DNA from: a virus
IMG/VR virus record: IMGVR_UViG_3300037234_000268
Span: 1 to 40,240 of that record
Reading direction: 5' to 3' (one strand)
Length of the DNA: 40,240 nt
Shown piece after piece: positions 6,356 through 14,191 of this stretch (position 1 is its first letter; every line of letters starts with the position of its first letter). The notes beneath the pieces were generated by a model that was not told the origin of the DNA, did not search any database, and saw only the letters and a program-made list of their open reading frames with translations. A program made the translations under genes and the position numbers.

Positions 6356-6999
6356 TATCCACCTACCACAACTTTTTTACTGGCTACTGCTATAGTATAA
6401 TATTCTGATATTGTTTTGTAATTATCTAGTAACGTTTTTAAATCATCAGATAAAAATGATTCCTTTGGTTCTGTGAATACATAACCTTTACTCTTACAAG
6501 CATCATAGCCAGTAGAAATACTAACTTTAAGTTTAGCAATTTTTTCTTTATCAGTTTCCTCTTTTGTTTGATATTTAGTGCTATCAATTCCCATATAAAC
6601 ATCCGATGCTATTCCTAGTTGTTTACAGGCTACAGATAGAGCATCAGTGGTTGCCATTTTATAAGCTTCGTCAGAGTGAAAAGGTCCTTTTGATTCTTTA
6701 GCTACTAACATTGAGCCACCTTGTCCCTCAATTCCCTTACTCCAATTATCGCCATCTTTTATATATAATTTTATGATAACGTGTGCAGATATTGTAGAGT
6801 CAAATTGGTGTATCCATTTTTCTGCTGTTTCATAATACCATCCGACACCGCACATACCAAATTGCTCTGTTAATACCATCAATCTCCATTGAGGTTTTAT
6901 ATCGGTCATACCTTTAAGGCGACCACCAGTGATTTTTTTCTGATATTCTTGTGGAACTATTTTGACGTTGTTCCATATCTCTAAGTTTTTATTTTCCAT
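6355..6999 (-). CDS. Putative single-strand annealing protein (Rad52/Erf/Sak-type)
   Basis: The protein has 214 residues. The core pattern KPQWRLMVLTEQFGMCGVGWYYE...AHVIIKLYI...GGSM...DEAYKMATTDALSVACKQLGIASDVYMG is typical of phage ssDNA-annealing proteins of the Rad52-like superfamily, in which the conserved DAxxxAxKxLG helix helps ring assembly. It would anneal complementary strands in recombination-dependent replication. The C-terminal 65 residues are less conserved. SSB and a coiled-coil partner follow directly. It is first after the promoter at 7031-7059. Exact subfamily is uncertain. Confidence 0.75.
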   Translation of the reverse strand: MENKNLEIWNNVKIVPQEYQKKITGGRLKGMTDIKPQWRLMVLTEQFGMCGVGWYYETAEKWIHQFDSTISAHVIIKLYIKDGDNWSKGIEGQGGSMLVAKESKGPFHSDEAYKMATTDALSVACKQLGIASDVYMGIDSTKYQTKEETDKEKIAKLKVSISTGYDACKSKGYVFTEPKESFLSDDLKTLLDNYKTISEYYTIAVASKKVVVGG

Positions 7000-7030
7000 A
7001 ATTATTTTCCTTATAGTTATTTGTATAAGG

Positions 7031-7059
7031 ATTATAATATGTTATGTATTAAAAGTCAA
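7031..7059 (-). promoter_or_regulatory. Sigma70-type promoter of the recombination operon
   Basis: Minus strand: TTGACT (7059-7054), 17-bp spacer, TATAAT (7036-7031), preceded by AAATCTC. It lies between the end of the lysis block (7092) and the annealing-protein start (6999), leaving about 25 nt of leader. Confidence 0.85.
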
Positions 7060-7091
7060 GAGATTTTTATATATTGAGTAAAAAAGTTAGT

Positions 7092-7508
7092 TTATTTTTT
7101 AGTCTCTTTGCCATAAGCAAACACACCGCCAGTTCTTACTGCCATATACATAATTTGAGAAAGGAACTTTGATACAGTATTTTTTCTAAGAATAGCCTTA
7201 AACATTTTGTCTGCTAATTTTCTAGAGACACACTTTGTTTTATAAGCATAATCGTGTATCGTTGCTGCAGCTTGAAACATAGGTGTAAACGGGCTTCCAA
7301 TAATTCTCCAGAATGTTCTTGGGATACTGGCACCGTCAATCATAAAATCTTTAGGCACAACGATACAAGTAGAGTGTCCATTTTTATCTTTAACTGTTTC
7401 TTTAAATGGCCTCATTACTCTGAATAAATAATTATAAGCAGGTTTTAGTATTGGTTGGTTAGCGGGTAGTTTTTTAATCTTCCCGTGTAAATATAGTGGT
7501 TTATCCAT
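7092..7508 (-). CDS. DUF1353 family protein
   Basis: The protein has 138 residues. The signature VPKDFMIDGASIPRTFWRIIGSPFTPMFQAAATIHDYAY matches DUF1353, a family common near phage tail and lysis genes with no settled biochemical role. It is the last gene of the long late operon, directly after the endolysin candidate; the ribosome site AGGA overlaps that gene's stop. It ends just before the promoter of the recombination block. Confidence 0.8.
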   Translation of the reverse strand: MDKPLYLHGKIKKLPANQPILKPAYNYLFRVMRPFKETVKDKNGHSTCIVVPKDFMIDGASIPRTFWRIIGSPFTPMFQAAATIHDYAYKTKCVSRKLADKMFKAILRKNTVSKFLSQIMYMAVRTGGVFAYGKETKK

Positions 7509-7512
7509 TCGT

Positions 7513-7902
7513 TTATCCTGTGACTTGTATATGTAGATGGTAGACGTTGCTTGATATTTTGTGATACTTTACGGTTAAATATTTACTACCCTTTCTATAA
7601 GTTATTAGGTTTAAAAAAGCAACGATTTTTTTAATTTCTTTTAGTGTAAAAACGGTGCTACGTAGGTCAGCTCCACGCCAATCTTGATGTACCGATGTGA
7701 ACGGGTCTTTAATAAATTTCGGGTCGTCTTTATAGTAGTTGTATTGCTCTTTAACCATTCTGAATAATTCAGTTATAAATATGTTCTTATTAAACTCAAT
7801 TTCACAATACACCTTTAACATATATAAAATAGATACTAGTTTCTTTTTTAGTTGTCCAGAGAAAAACTCCATTTCAATTCTAGGGGTTTTGAATTCAATC
7901 AT
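7513..7902 (-). CDS. M15-type peptidase, probable endolysin
   Basis: The protein has 129 residues. SVHQDWRGADLRS (H72, D79) and a terminal YHLHIQV (H122, H124) reproduce the zinc-binding SxHxxxxxxD...HxH layout of M15 peptidases, which cut peptide bonds of peptidoglycan. The protein is short, has no cell-wall-binding domain and no signal peptide, so it would need a holin to reach its target. The single-TM gene just upstream supplies a candidate. The order TM gene, M15 peptidase, DUF1353 forms a lysis cassette at the end of the late operon. Confidence 0.75.
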   Translation of the reverse strand: MIEFKTPRIEMEFFSGQLKKKLVSILYMLKVYCEIEFNKNIFITELFRMVKEQYNYYKDDPKFIKDPFTSVHQDWRGADLRSTVFTLKEIKKIVAFLNLITYRKGSKYLTVKYHKISSNVYHLHIQVTG

Positions 7903-7911
7903 AATATAATC

Positions 7912-8238
7912 CTATTTGTTTAAGCTACTTATCATCAAAGTTTTTATTTCATCTATTTTGGAGAATATTTTACTGATGTTTTCCGCTAGGCCGTCAATAA
8001 CTTTTTCTTGATTAGTGTGATTTAATTTCAATAATTGTACATCTGTATTTTGTAATTCTAATTTCTCATCCATCGTCTTAACCTCGCCTATGATAGTATC
8101 AAACTTTTTATTGCATTCATCTTGATTACAATTATCAGTGGCTTTAATTTTGCTTTTTGATGAGGGAGCAAACTTTAATATTAAACCTGCTAGTGATATT
8201 ACTATTGCTATTATTATAGATGCTGTTGGCCAATCCAT
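7912..8238 (-). CDS. Single-TM coiled-coil protein, candidate holin
   Basis: The protein has 108 residues. One hydrophobic helix (about residues 5-24, TASIIIAIVISLAGLILKF) is followed by a Lys/Ser stretch and a soluble helical domain with heptads (LELQNTDVQLLKLNHTNQEKVIDGL). Size and topology resemble XhlA-like or class III-like holins and also membrane-anchored spanin-like proteins. Its place immediately before the M15 peptidase supports a lysis role, but the identity rests on context. Confidence 0.55.
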   Translation of the reverse strand: MDWPTASIIIAIVISLAGLILKFAPSSKSKIKATDNCNQDECNKKFDTIIGEVKTMDEKLELQNTDVQLLKLNHTNQEKVIDGLAENISKIFSKIDEIKTLMISSLNK

Positions 8239-8252
8239 TGTATATATTCCTT

Positions 8253-8960
8253 TTATGTTTCATTAAATAATGCTGTTTTTCCATCGGCCGTTAAGCTCCT
8301 ATCCCAAAGCCTTAAACCATCGAACGCACCTGACATATATCTACCAAAGTTTACACCTATTCTTACAGGTCTATTGTTGTTTGTATGCCCTTCTATTGAA
8401 AATGATCCTGTAGACAATAGGGAATTATCTATCCACTGATTAAATGTTACACCTGTTTTCTCTAACAAAAGTAAGTGCCAACTTCCATCCGCTATATTTC
8501 CCACAGGTGAGGGTATTAATGTTTGTGCTCCATTATCACGCCTAACAAACATATTTACAGCACCCGATGTACTAGGAAGGTATTCGAACCAAAATTGATT
8601 CGGTGTTGTTCCCGCGCCCGTTAAAGATGAGAAATTGCCTATGACACTTCTTGACGATGTGGTATCCGTTGATTTAACCCATATAGCGCATGTAAAATCT
8701 ACGTTATATAAATCCTCCCATGCAGATAATGTAGGCAATTCAACATATTGACTTGACGCAGCACTTAGAGTGATAGCCTTTGCTCCTATTTTTCCAGTAG
8801 TATAGGTAGCTCCATTTGGAATAGTTGCATTCCTACCATTTCCGCTTGTATCATTTACATTATCTTCAAATAGATATTCACCTAGTAAACCATCAGTAGG
8901 TATACCACCACCTGTTTTTGCAAATGGAAAAGGAGTCGGAGTGGCAGTCATTAAATTCAT
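8253..8960 (-). CDS. LamG/concanavalin A-like fibre or adhesin protein
   Basis: The protein has 235 residues. After a short lead (1-20) it has the form GLLGEYLFEDNVNDTSGNGRN, then ...TCAIWVKS...SWHLLLLEKTG...IDNSLLSTGSFS...RIGVNFGRYMSGAFDGLRLWDRSLT, the jelly-roll pattern of LamG-like domains that bind glycans. ATGA overlap with the upstream gene indicates coupling. It is the last virion-type gene before lysis and is probably a receptor-binding or fibre-tip subunit (inference). Confidence 0.75.
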   Translation of the reverse strand: MNLMTATPTPFPFAKTGGGIPTDGLLGEYLFEDNVNDTSGNGRNATIPNGATYTTGKIGAKAITLSAASSQYVELPTLSAWEDLYNVDFTCAIWVKSTDTTSSRSVIGNFSSLTGAGTTPNQFWFEYLPSTSGAVNMFVRRDNGAQTLIPSPVGNIADGSWHLLLLEKTGVTFNQWIDNSLLSTGSFSIEGHTNNNRPVRIGVNFGRYMSGAFDGLRLWDRSLTADGKTALFNET

Positions 8961-9460
8961 ACTGTGATAGCCTCAACCTCTGATTTAGTTTTTGTCTTTT
9001 CGCAGTCATTAATTTTTTGAGAATACAATTTTATATGGTCTACATATAATTCAAGTATATTTTCAAGTGTTTCAATATTTTCTATCATTAACCCGCTTGG
9101 AGTTTCAATAGGTAGCTTAGAATTCTTTTTGGTGTCATCTAGCAATAACAAAGGTACGAACATCATTATATCCGATATACCTATCTCTGTATCACCTACA
9201 TTTATAACATTATCTCGCTTGCTTCTCAGCTCAAATAACTTATCTGCTTTTAGTTGCTCAAACGGTAGAACAGGCTCTTTATATTTTGTATGGATGCAAT
9301 CATCACTTTCAAGTAACTCGATGATATTTGTATTTAATTTGTTTGTTAAATCTTTACCAGATATATAAACTACAATAACGCCTTTACGTCTAATTAGTTT
9401 ATTATTGTACTTGATATTATAATCACCGTCTTCATTAATCTCTATTTTTTCTATATTCAT
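8957..9460 (-). CDS. Hypothetical protein between fibre genes, possible fibre chaperone
   Basis: The protein has 167 residues. The middle carries FEQLKADKLFELRSKRDNVINVGDTEIG, which loosely resembles DUF4376-like regions found near tail-fibre genes; the match is weak. A C-terminal helical part (ENIETLENILELYVDHIKLY) follows. It is flanked by fibre-type genes on both sides, which favours a fibre component or assembly chaperone. Confidence 0.6.
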   Translation of the reverse strand: MNIEKIEINEDGDYNIKYNNKLIRRKGVIVVYISGKDLTNKLNTNIIELLESDDCIHTKYKEPVLPFEQLKADKLFELRSKRDNVINVGDTEIGISDIMMFVPLLLLDDTKKNSKLPIETPSGLMIENIETLENILELYVDHIKLYSQKINDCEKTKTKSEVEAITV

Positions 9461-9461
9461 T

Positions 9462-9929
9462 TTATGTTACCTTGCAATAAATCATAATGCACATATCTTC
9501 TGCTGTGGCGTTTCCACCCTCTACAAAATTGATCTCTATAATATCGCCACTCTCTATTAGTAAGTTGGCAGGTGTTCCGGATAATGTGGCTGCAACATAC
9601 ACATCATCAGTATCATCAAAAAGTTTAGGGGTTGCCAGTGCCGAAGTACCACCGATTGTGACATCAAATGTTCCTTGTGTTGCGTGTGTGTCTGCTGTTC
9701 CTGTTGTTCCACTAATACTTGATATAGTAAGAGACGACCCGAAATATTGATATTTGAATCCATTTACTATCTTAAATACTCCAGTGCCTGCTACTAATAC
9801 ACCACCTACATTTAAAGTTAGTGGTGTTGCTACATCCTTTAAAAAAGTAATGTTAGCCATTAACTGATTAATATCAGCACTACTATTTAAATTATCGCTG
9901 TCTCTTGTTGGTATTTCTACATATGCCAT
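9462..9929 (-). CDS. Short beta-rich tail-fibre-like protein
   Basis: The protein has 155 residues. An N-terminal helix (DNLNSSADINQLMANITFLKD) precedes a Ser/Thr/Gly-rich beta region (GGVLVAGTGVFKIVNGFKYQ...). This is typical of small trimeric fibre or appendage subunits. AGGATATAAT precedes ATG. It lies between the glycine-rich fibre gene and the LamG gene. Confidence 0.6.
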   Translation of the reverse strand: MAYVEIPTRDSDNLNSSADINQLMANITFLKDVATPLTLNVGGVLVAGTGVFKIVNGFKYQYFGSSLTISSISGTTGTADTHATQGTFDVTIGGTSALATPKLFDDTDDVYVAATLSGTPANLLIESGDIIEINFVEGGNATAEDMCIMIYCKVT

Positions 9930-9937
9930 ATTATATC

Positions 9938-11764
9938 CTATTTAAAAAAGCTCATTATATCAGAATCAAATCCTGCTAATGGCATAATATTGCTACCTAA
10001 ATCTGCAACCATTTCAGTAGATGTATATATTTCTTGGCTTGATATTCCAACTGTGCCAGCACTTCCAACAGAGCCAGCTCCCTCACTTCCTAGTCCACCA
10101 GCTCCAAATGTACCACCGTTAATAGTAGCAGTTAGATTGCCATCATTTGTGTATGTTTTAGCTCGTAATATAATACATCCACCACCGCCACCGCCTGCTC
10201 CTCCGCCACCAACGTCCATAGTACCACCAGTGCTACTACCACCAAATCCACCATCTCCGCCAGAAACATCAAATGTAACAGCAGTAGCAAAATTAATATC
10301 ATTCTTGGAAAACATTCCTATTACACCACCGCCTGCTCCTCCGCCACCACCACTTCCAGCGTTTTGACCACCAGGTGCAGAAAATACACCGTTATTACCA
10401 TCCTCACCAGAAAAATCTTTTGACGTATATATAGTTATGTTGTTTGCTATAATAAACATAGCTGGACCTCTTTCTCCACCATCTCCACCCAATGTCTGGA
10501 CACCAGTACCGCCTGTTTGAACATCAGCACCACCAGCACCGCCTGCTCCTCCGCCAGAAACTACAGATGCACCACCAGCTCCACCACCACCACCGGAAGC
10601 TATGTCTGGTGTGTCTCCAGTTACTCCATCGCCACCATCTCCACCAGCTCCAGAAGAAAAGTCTGTTATAATTCTATTAGTAGCACCGCCAACTGTAGAT
10701 CCACCTGCAACACCGCCACCACTAGAAGAACCATCTCCACCAGCTCCGCCACTTCCAGCGTTTCCTATTACTGTATCGGAATCATTTGATACTGTAAATG
10801 ATGATCCTACAGTGTCGTAATAATTACCAGCGCATTGTATTTGTAACATTGGCATACTCAATAATTGAAATCCACTATAACTAGATGCGTCTTTTCCAAC
10901 TACTGTTATCGCTGCATCTATAATGCAATTATTACAAGTGTATTTAATTAGATTTAATTCAGTGTTAGCAGATATATATATATCCGGTAGCATTTCATCT
11001 TGACTATGTACAAAATTAAATATATTCTCTTCATTGTTTAGTGGAGGATTCGCTTCTACTACAAGAGCTGCTATAACACATTGATTCGAAGCGTAACTTG
11101 GGAAAACTGGTGCTGGTGCTACTGAACCTGTCAACACCGTTATAGTGGCATCAGAATTTATAACAACGTAATCAAGTCTGTTAAATGCAGATGCAGAACC
11201 TGATATTGTGCCACTGTATCTACTAAAATCAAGGCTTCCGGATGCACTACCAGAATCATTACATGTTATCGTGAAGTTATTATCATCAATTACAGATGCA
11301 ATAACATAATCTTCGATCCCTAATGTGCCACCACTTAACGTACTATCGTTATAGATTGTTTCACCACCGGAAAACCCGTGATTGTTTTCTGTTATAGTCA
11401 TAGTAGTAGTGACTCTAGACCAAGATGCAAAACCTCTTGTCATTGATACACCACCGACAACCGCTTTAAATGCAGATATTTTCACTGTCATATTTGGCGT
11501 GTCTTTTTCAGATACAATACCGCCTGCTAATAGTTTAGTTTCTATTAAACCGATTGTATTAAGTCTGGTATCAAGTGATATATCATAAGGTCGTGCTGCT
11601 GTTGTCTCTGCATTGGTAGTTCCAATAGTTGAGGCCGCTAAAGAATCACATAGCGCGTTATGTCTATTTCTAATATTAGCATAGTTCTTCCTATGTTGAC
11701 CGCTTGTAATATCGGCTTGGTAATTTACTATTGAAATATCGCTTACTGTTAATTTATCACTCAT
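9938..11764 (-). CDS. Glycine-rich tail fibre / receptor-binding protein
   Basis: The protein has 608 residues. The first 320 are ordinary beta-rich virion sequence. Residues about 335-575 are dominated by poly-glycine tracts broken by short beta segments such as GGGGAGGGGGGCIILRAKTY. This architecture is known from glycine-rich adhesins such as T2-type gp38, whose poly-glycine II sandwiches present receptor-binding loops; homology here is not shown. It sits in the fibre cluster downstream of the tail tip. Its composition creates long spurious ORFs on the other strand. Confidence 0.75.
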   Translation of the reverse strand: MSDKLTVSDISIVNYQADITSGQHRKNYANIRNRHNALCDSLAASTIGTTNAETTAARPYDISLDTRLNTIGLIETKLLAGGIVSEKDTPNMTVKISAFKAVVGGVSMTRGFASWSRVTTTMTITENNHGFSGGETIYNDSTLSGGTLGIEDYVIASVIDDNNFTITCNDSGSASGSLDFSRYSGTISGSASAFNRLDYVVINSDATITVLTGSVAPAPVFPSYASNQCVIAALVVEANPPLNNEENIFNFVHSQDEMLPDIYISANTELNLIKYTCNNCIIDAAITVVGKDASSYSGFQLLSMPMLQIQCAGNYYDTVGSSFTVSNDSDTVIGNAGSGGAGGDGSSSGGGVAGGSTVGGATNRIITDFSSGAGGDGGDGVTGDTPDIASGGGGGAGGASVVSGGGAGGAGGADVQTGGTGVQTLGGDGGERGPAMFIIANNITIYTSKDFSGEDGNNGVFSAPGGQNAGSGGGGGAGGGVIGMFSKNDINFATAVTFDVSGGDGGFGGSSTGGTMDVGGGGAGGGGGGCIILRAKTYTNDGNLTATINGGTFGAGGLGSEGAGSVGSAGTVGISSQEIYTSTEMVADLGSNIMPLAGFDSDIMSFFK

Positions 11765-11768
11765 TTAG

Positions 11769-13832
11769 TTATCCTACATCGTATGTATAAACTGTGCCTG
11801 CTTCGATTTCTTCATCGGTAGCTTGTGGCGAAAACTTCATATCATATACAAAGCCATTGTCATAGTGTAATAATTGGCTTGGATCATCATATATTATATC
11901 TGTCAAATCAGATAAATCTAAGCCTGTATCAATTAATTTATATGTTGTGCTATCATTTGGATTTTCAGACCATCTATAGCTTTTACCAGTAACGGCAAAT
12001 ATATCATCTGTAAATGCTAGTTTAGACCATATTAAATCGGGGTCATTTAAATCATCTATTAAGTTGAGATACGGATATTGTAGATTGCTAATCTCAACAT
12101 TTGGAACACCGTAATCTTCACCAAACGCCTCAACTATTTGCTTAACATCTACATCTGTTCCACTTGCTAAAAAGGGATTTTCTATTTTAATAGTCACGCC
12201 TTTTTTATCTGTTTGGTTTTCTAAGTTAATATATTCACCTTCTACAACTGGGTCACCGCTTGACCATTCACAACCGTATACTTTTATATCAACATTAATA
12301 GTAGTGCCTGTGATTGTAAAGACAATGTTTGGTAAACCGCCAGATGTTATTGCTGTATTAATTTCTTTTATAACCATATTAAAATCAGCACTTGAACCAC
12401 TTGAATCATACACTACACGTTTATAACCAGCCTCATTAGTCCATTCATAAGTAACATCCCCAGTTGATGTAAAGTTTTGTGTACCATTCAATAGTATCTC
12501 TGCATCTTTTGCCACTGTTTCATCATACGCCACTACACGCTGTAACATTTTATCGTAGTTCTTTTTTCGACTTCCAATCTTCTCATAGTATCTGTAATTC
12601 TGTACAAACACCGCTTTATAGTCTGTAGGCTTTTCCTCAATGAAACAAATATTATCATCTGTAACTGTATCATATTTCAGATACATTCTATATCTTGTTT
12701 CGCCTATTCGAGAAATCCACTGCATAATGTACTCTAAAATCTGACTGCATTTCTTTGTTTCTTTATATGTTATATCTATAAATCCAAAACTTGATAAATC
12801 AGCTATGCTTTCTGATGTGTATAATATGCCTGCATTATCTAAAATGTTTTTAGTTAAGAATGAAACAGGTACGCCAGAGCCTACATCAGCCATATTGTAT
12901 TCTGTATCTATTGCACGCTTCCAAGCATCTCTTGCTGTACAAGTAATAGATGGAATGATACCGACTTTGGGGTCGTCAAATGAAGGTGTATCTAATACAA
13001 AACAACTACGATAAATCCACTCAACACGTTCCTCTTTATTGATTGTAATGCTATTTACAGTCTGTGAACCCCACGGCATAGCATCATAAACAACAGCCAT
13101 TTGCAAATACCTATTAGAATCATTTACTGATATGGTTTTTGTTCCGTTTACAGTAGCACCAGCATTTACCCAACTACTAGCAGATTGACCACCATATATG
13201 TTTTCGGCCATTCTATAGTAGATAATACCATCTGTATTGTCTGCAGTTACTTTGAAGTTATTAACGTGTGTATATCCACTCTTAAAGAAGTCGGTACTGT
13301 TTAGAATAAAGGCGGCTGCTGGTGTGTAGTGACTATCATTATAATTTTCGCTATCATAAAAAGTTTCAAACAAATCATCAAAATATGTAATGCTGTCACT
13401 CTCTGCTCCTGTAATGTCAACTACTAAGTCAGTAGAATCATCTTTGATATAATACTTTGTTGCCGTACCGAATGAAATAGGCTCATCACCACTGCTACCA
13501 GTTTCATCTAATAGATATCCGGCTCTTAATCTTAGTCTAGTACCGAGATCAAAATCACCCTCATAGTCTGTACCACTTCCATCTGAATATTTACCAGCCT
13601 TATTTAATACTTTGAATGATAAACTACTAGTTTTTGGTAGTAAAGAGAAGTTACCAGTCTTATCAATAATAGTATCTTCATTCCAAGTCAATCCTTTTTG
13701 AGCGTCTAAATCTTCAAGATATACCCATTCACCGTCTTTCATATATTCAAGTACACACTGCGCCTTACAATTTGCGCTATGGAGTTGCTCTATTATCTCC
13801 CAAGTTTTATCATTTGTACTTGCTTCTCTCAC
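11769..13832 (-). CDS. Tail-tip / baseplate hub-like protein
   Basis: The protein has 687 residues. The start is GTG, overlapping the previous stop as TAGTG. It is beta-rich with several modules: YLEDLDAQKGLTWNEDTI near residue 38, LGTRLRLRAGYLL near 95, and CTARDAWKRAIDTEYNMADVG near 300, the last reminiscent of hub or central-fibre proteins of siphophages. No peptidase motif is evident. Its order after the tape measure and a small tail protein supports a tail-tip role. Confidence 0.65.
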   Translation of the reverse strand: MREASTNDKTWEIIEQLHSANCKAQCVLEYMKDGEWVYLEDLDAQKGLTWNEDTIIDKTGNFSLLPKTSSLSFKVLNKAGKYSDGSGTDYEGDFDLGTRLRLRAGYLLDETGSSGDEPISFGTATKYYIKDDSTDLVVDITGAESDSITYFDDLFETFYDSENYNDSHYTPAAAFILNSTDFFKSGYTHVNNFKVTADNTDGIIYYRMAENIYGGQSASSWVNAGATVNGTKTISVNDSNRYLQMAVVYDAMPWGSQTVNSITINKEERVEWIYRSCFVLDTPSFDDPKVGIIPSITCTARDAWKRAIDTEYNMADVGSGVPVSFLTKNILDNAGILYTSESIADLSSFGFIDITYKETKKCSQILEYIMQWISRIGETRYRMYLKYDTVTDDNICFIEEKPTDYKAVFVQNYRYYEKIGSRKKNYDKMLQRVVAYDETVAKDAEILLNGTQNFTSTGDVTYEWTNEAGYKRVVYDSSGSSADFNMVIKEINTAITSGGLPNIVFTITGTTINVDIKVYGCEWSSGDPVVEGEYINLENQTDKKGVTIKIENPFLASGTDVDVKQIVEAFGEDYGVPNVEISNLQYPYLNLIDDLNDPDLIWSKLAFTDDIFAVTGKSYRWSENPNDSTTYKLIDTGLDLSDLTDIIYDDPSQLLHYDNGFVYDMKFSPQATDEEIEAGTVYTYDVG

Positions 13833-14191
13833 TAGATATAATCCACGCTCTCTACTGTAAAGCTACCATAAAATATATCATCATATCCCCAAACGTGTTT
13901 CAGTTTAGAGAAATTACATTGTAATGGGTATGTTAAATCTGAATAGATACCGTGTTCATCTTCTGGTGTGTAATAGTAATAGTCAGAGCCGTTCTTTAAT
14001 AGGTTTAATAACGCTCTTAAATTACCAGAGTTTGTTCTGAACTTACACTTTAATTTAAATCGTTCACCTGATGTTTGGCTTTTTATTGCACCGCTTGCCG
14101 ATAATTTAAAGGCTTCTATGACACCAAAATCAACTTTCTCATCAGCTTTTTCAAGTGTTATATCTGTTGAACCATCACTTATAACTGCCAC
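13832..14191 (-). CDS. Small distal tail protein
   Basis: The protein has 119 residues from GTG 14191, 6 nt after GGGAGG, overlapping the tape-measure end by 13 nt. It is beta-rich (GERFKLKCKFRTNSGNLRALLNLLKNG...YYYYTPEDEHG). The gene immediately after a tape measure is usually the distal tail protein or a minor tail protein; this one is shorter than canonical Dit. No family is recognised with certainty. Confidence 0.6.
   Translation of the reverse strand: MAVISDGSTDITLEKADEKVDFGVIEAFKLSASGAIKSQTSGERFKLKCKFRTNSGNLRALLNLLKNGSDYYYYTPEDEHGIYSDLTYPLQCNFSKLKHVWGYDDIFYGSFTVESVDYI

Noticed and set aside
9990-10820. Long plus-strand frames rich in Pro and Ser over the fibre gene
   Set aside because: They are the antisense of glycine codons (GGN gives Pro, Ala or Thr), lack ribosome sites and oppose the uniform minus-strand gene order.
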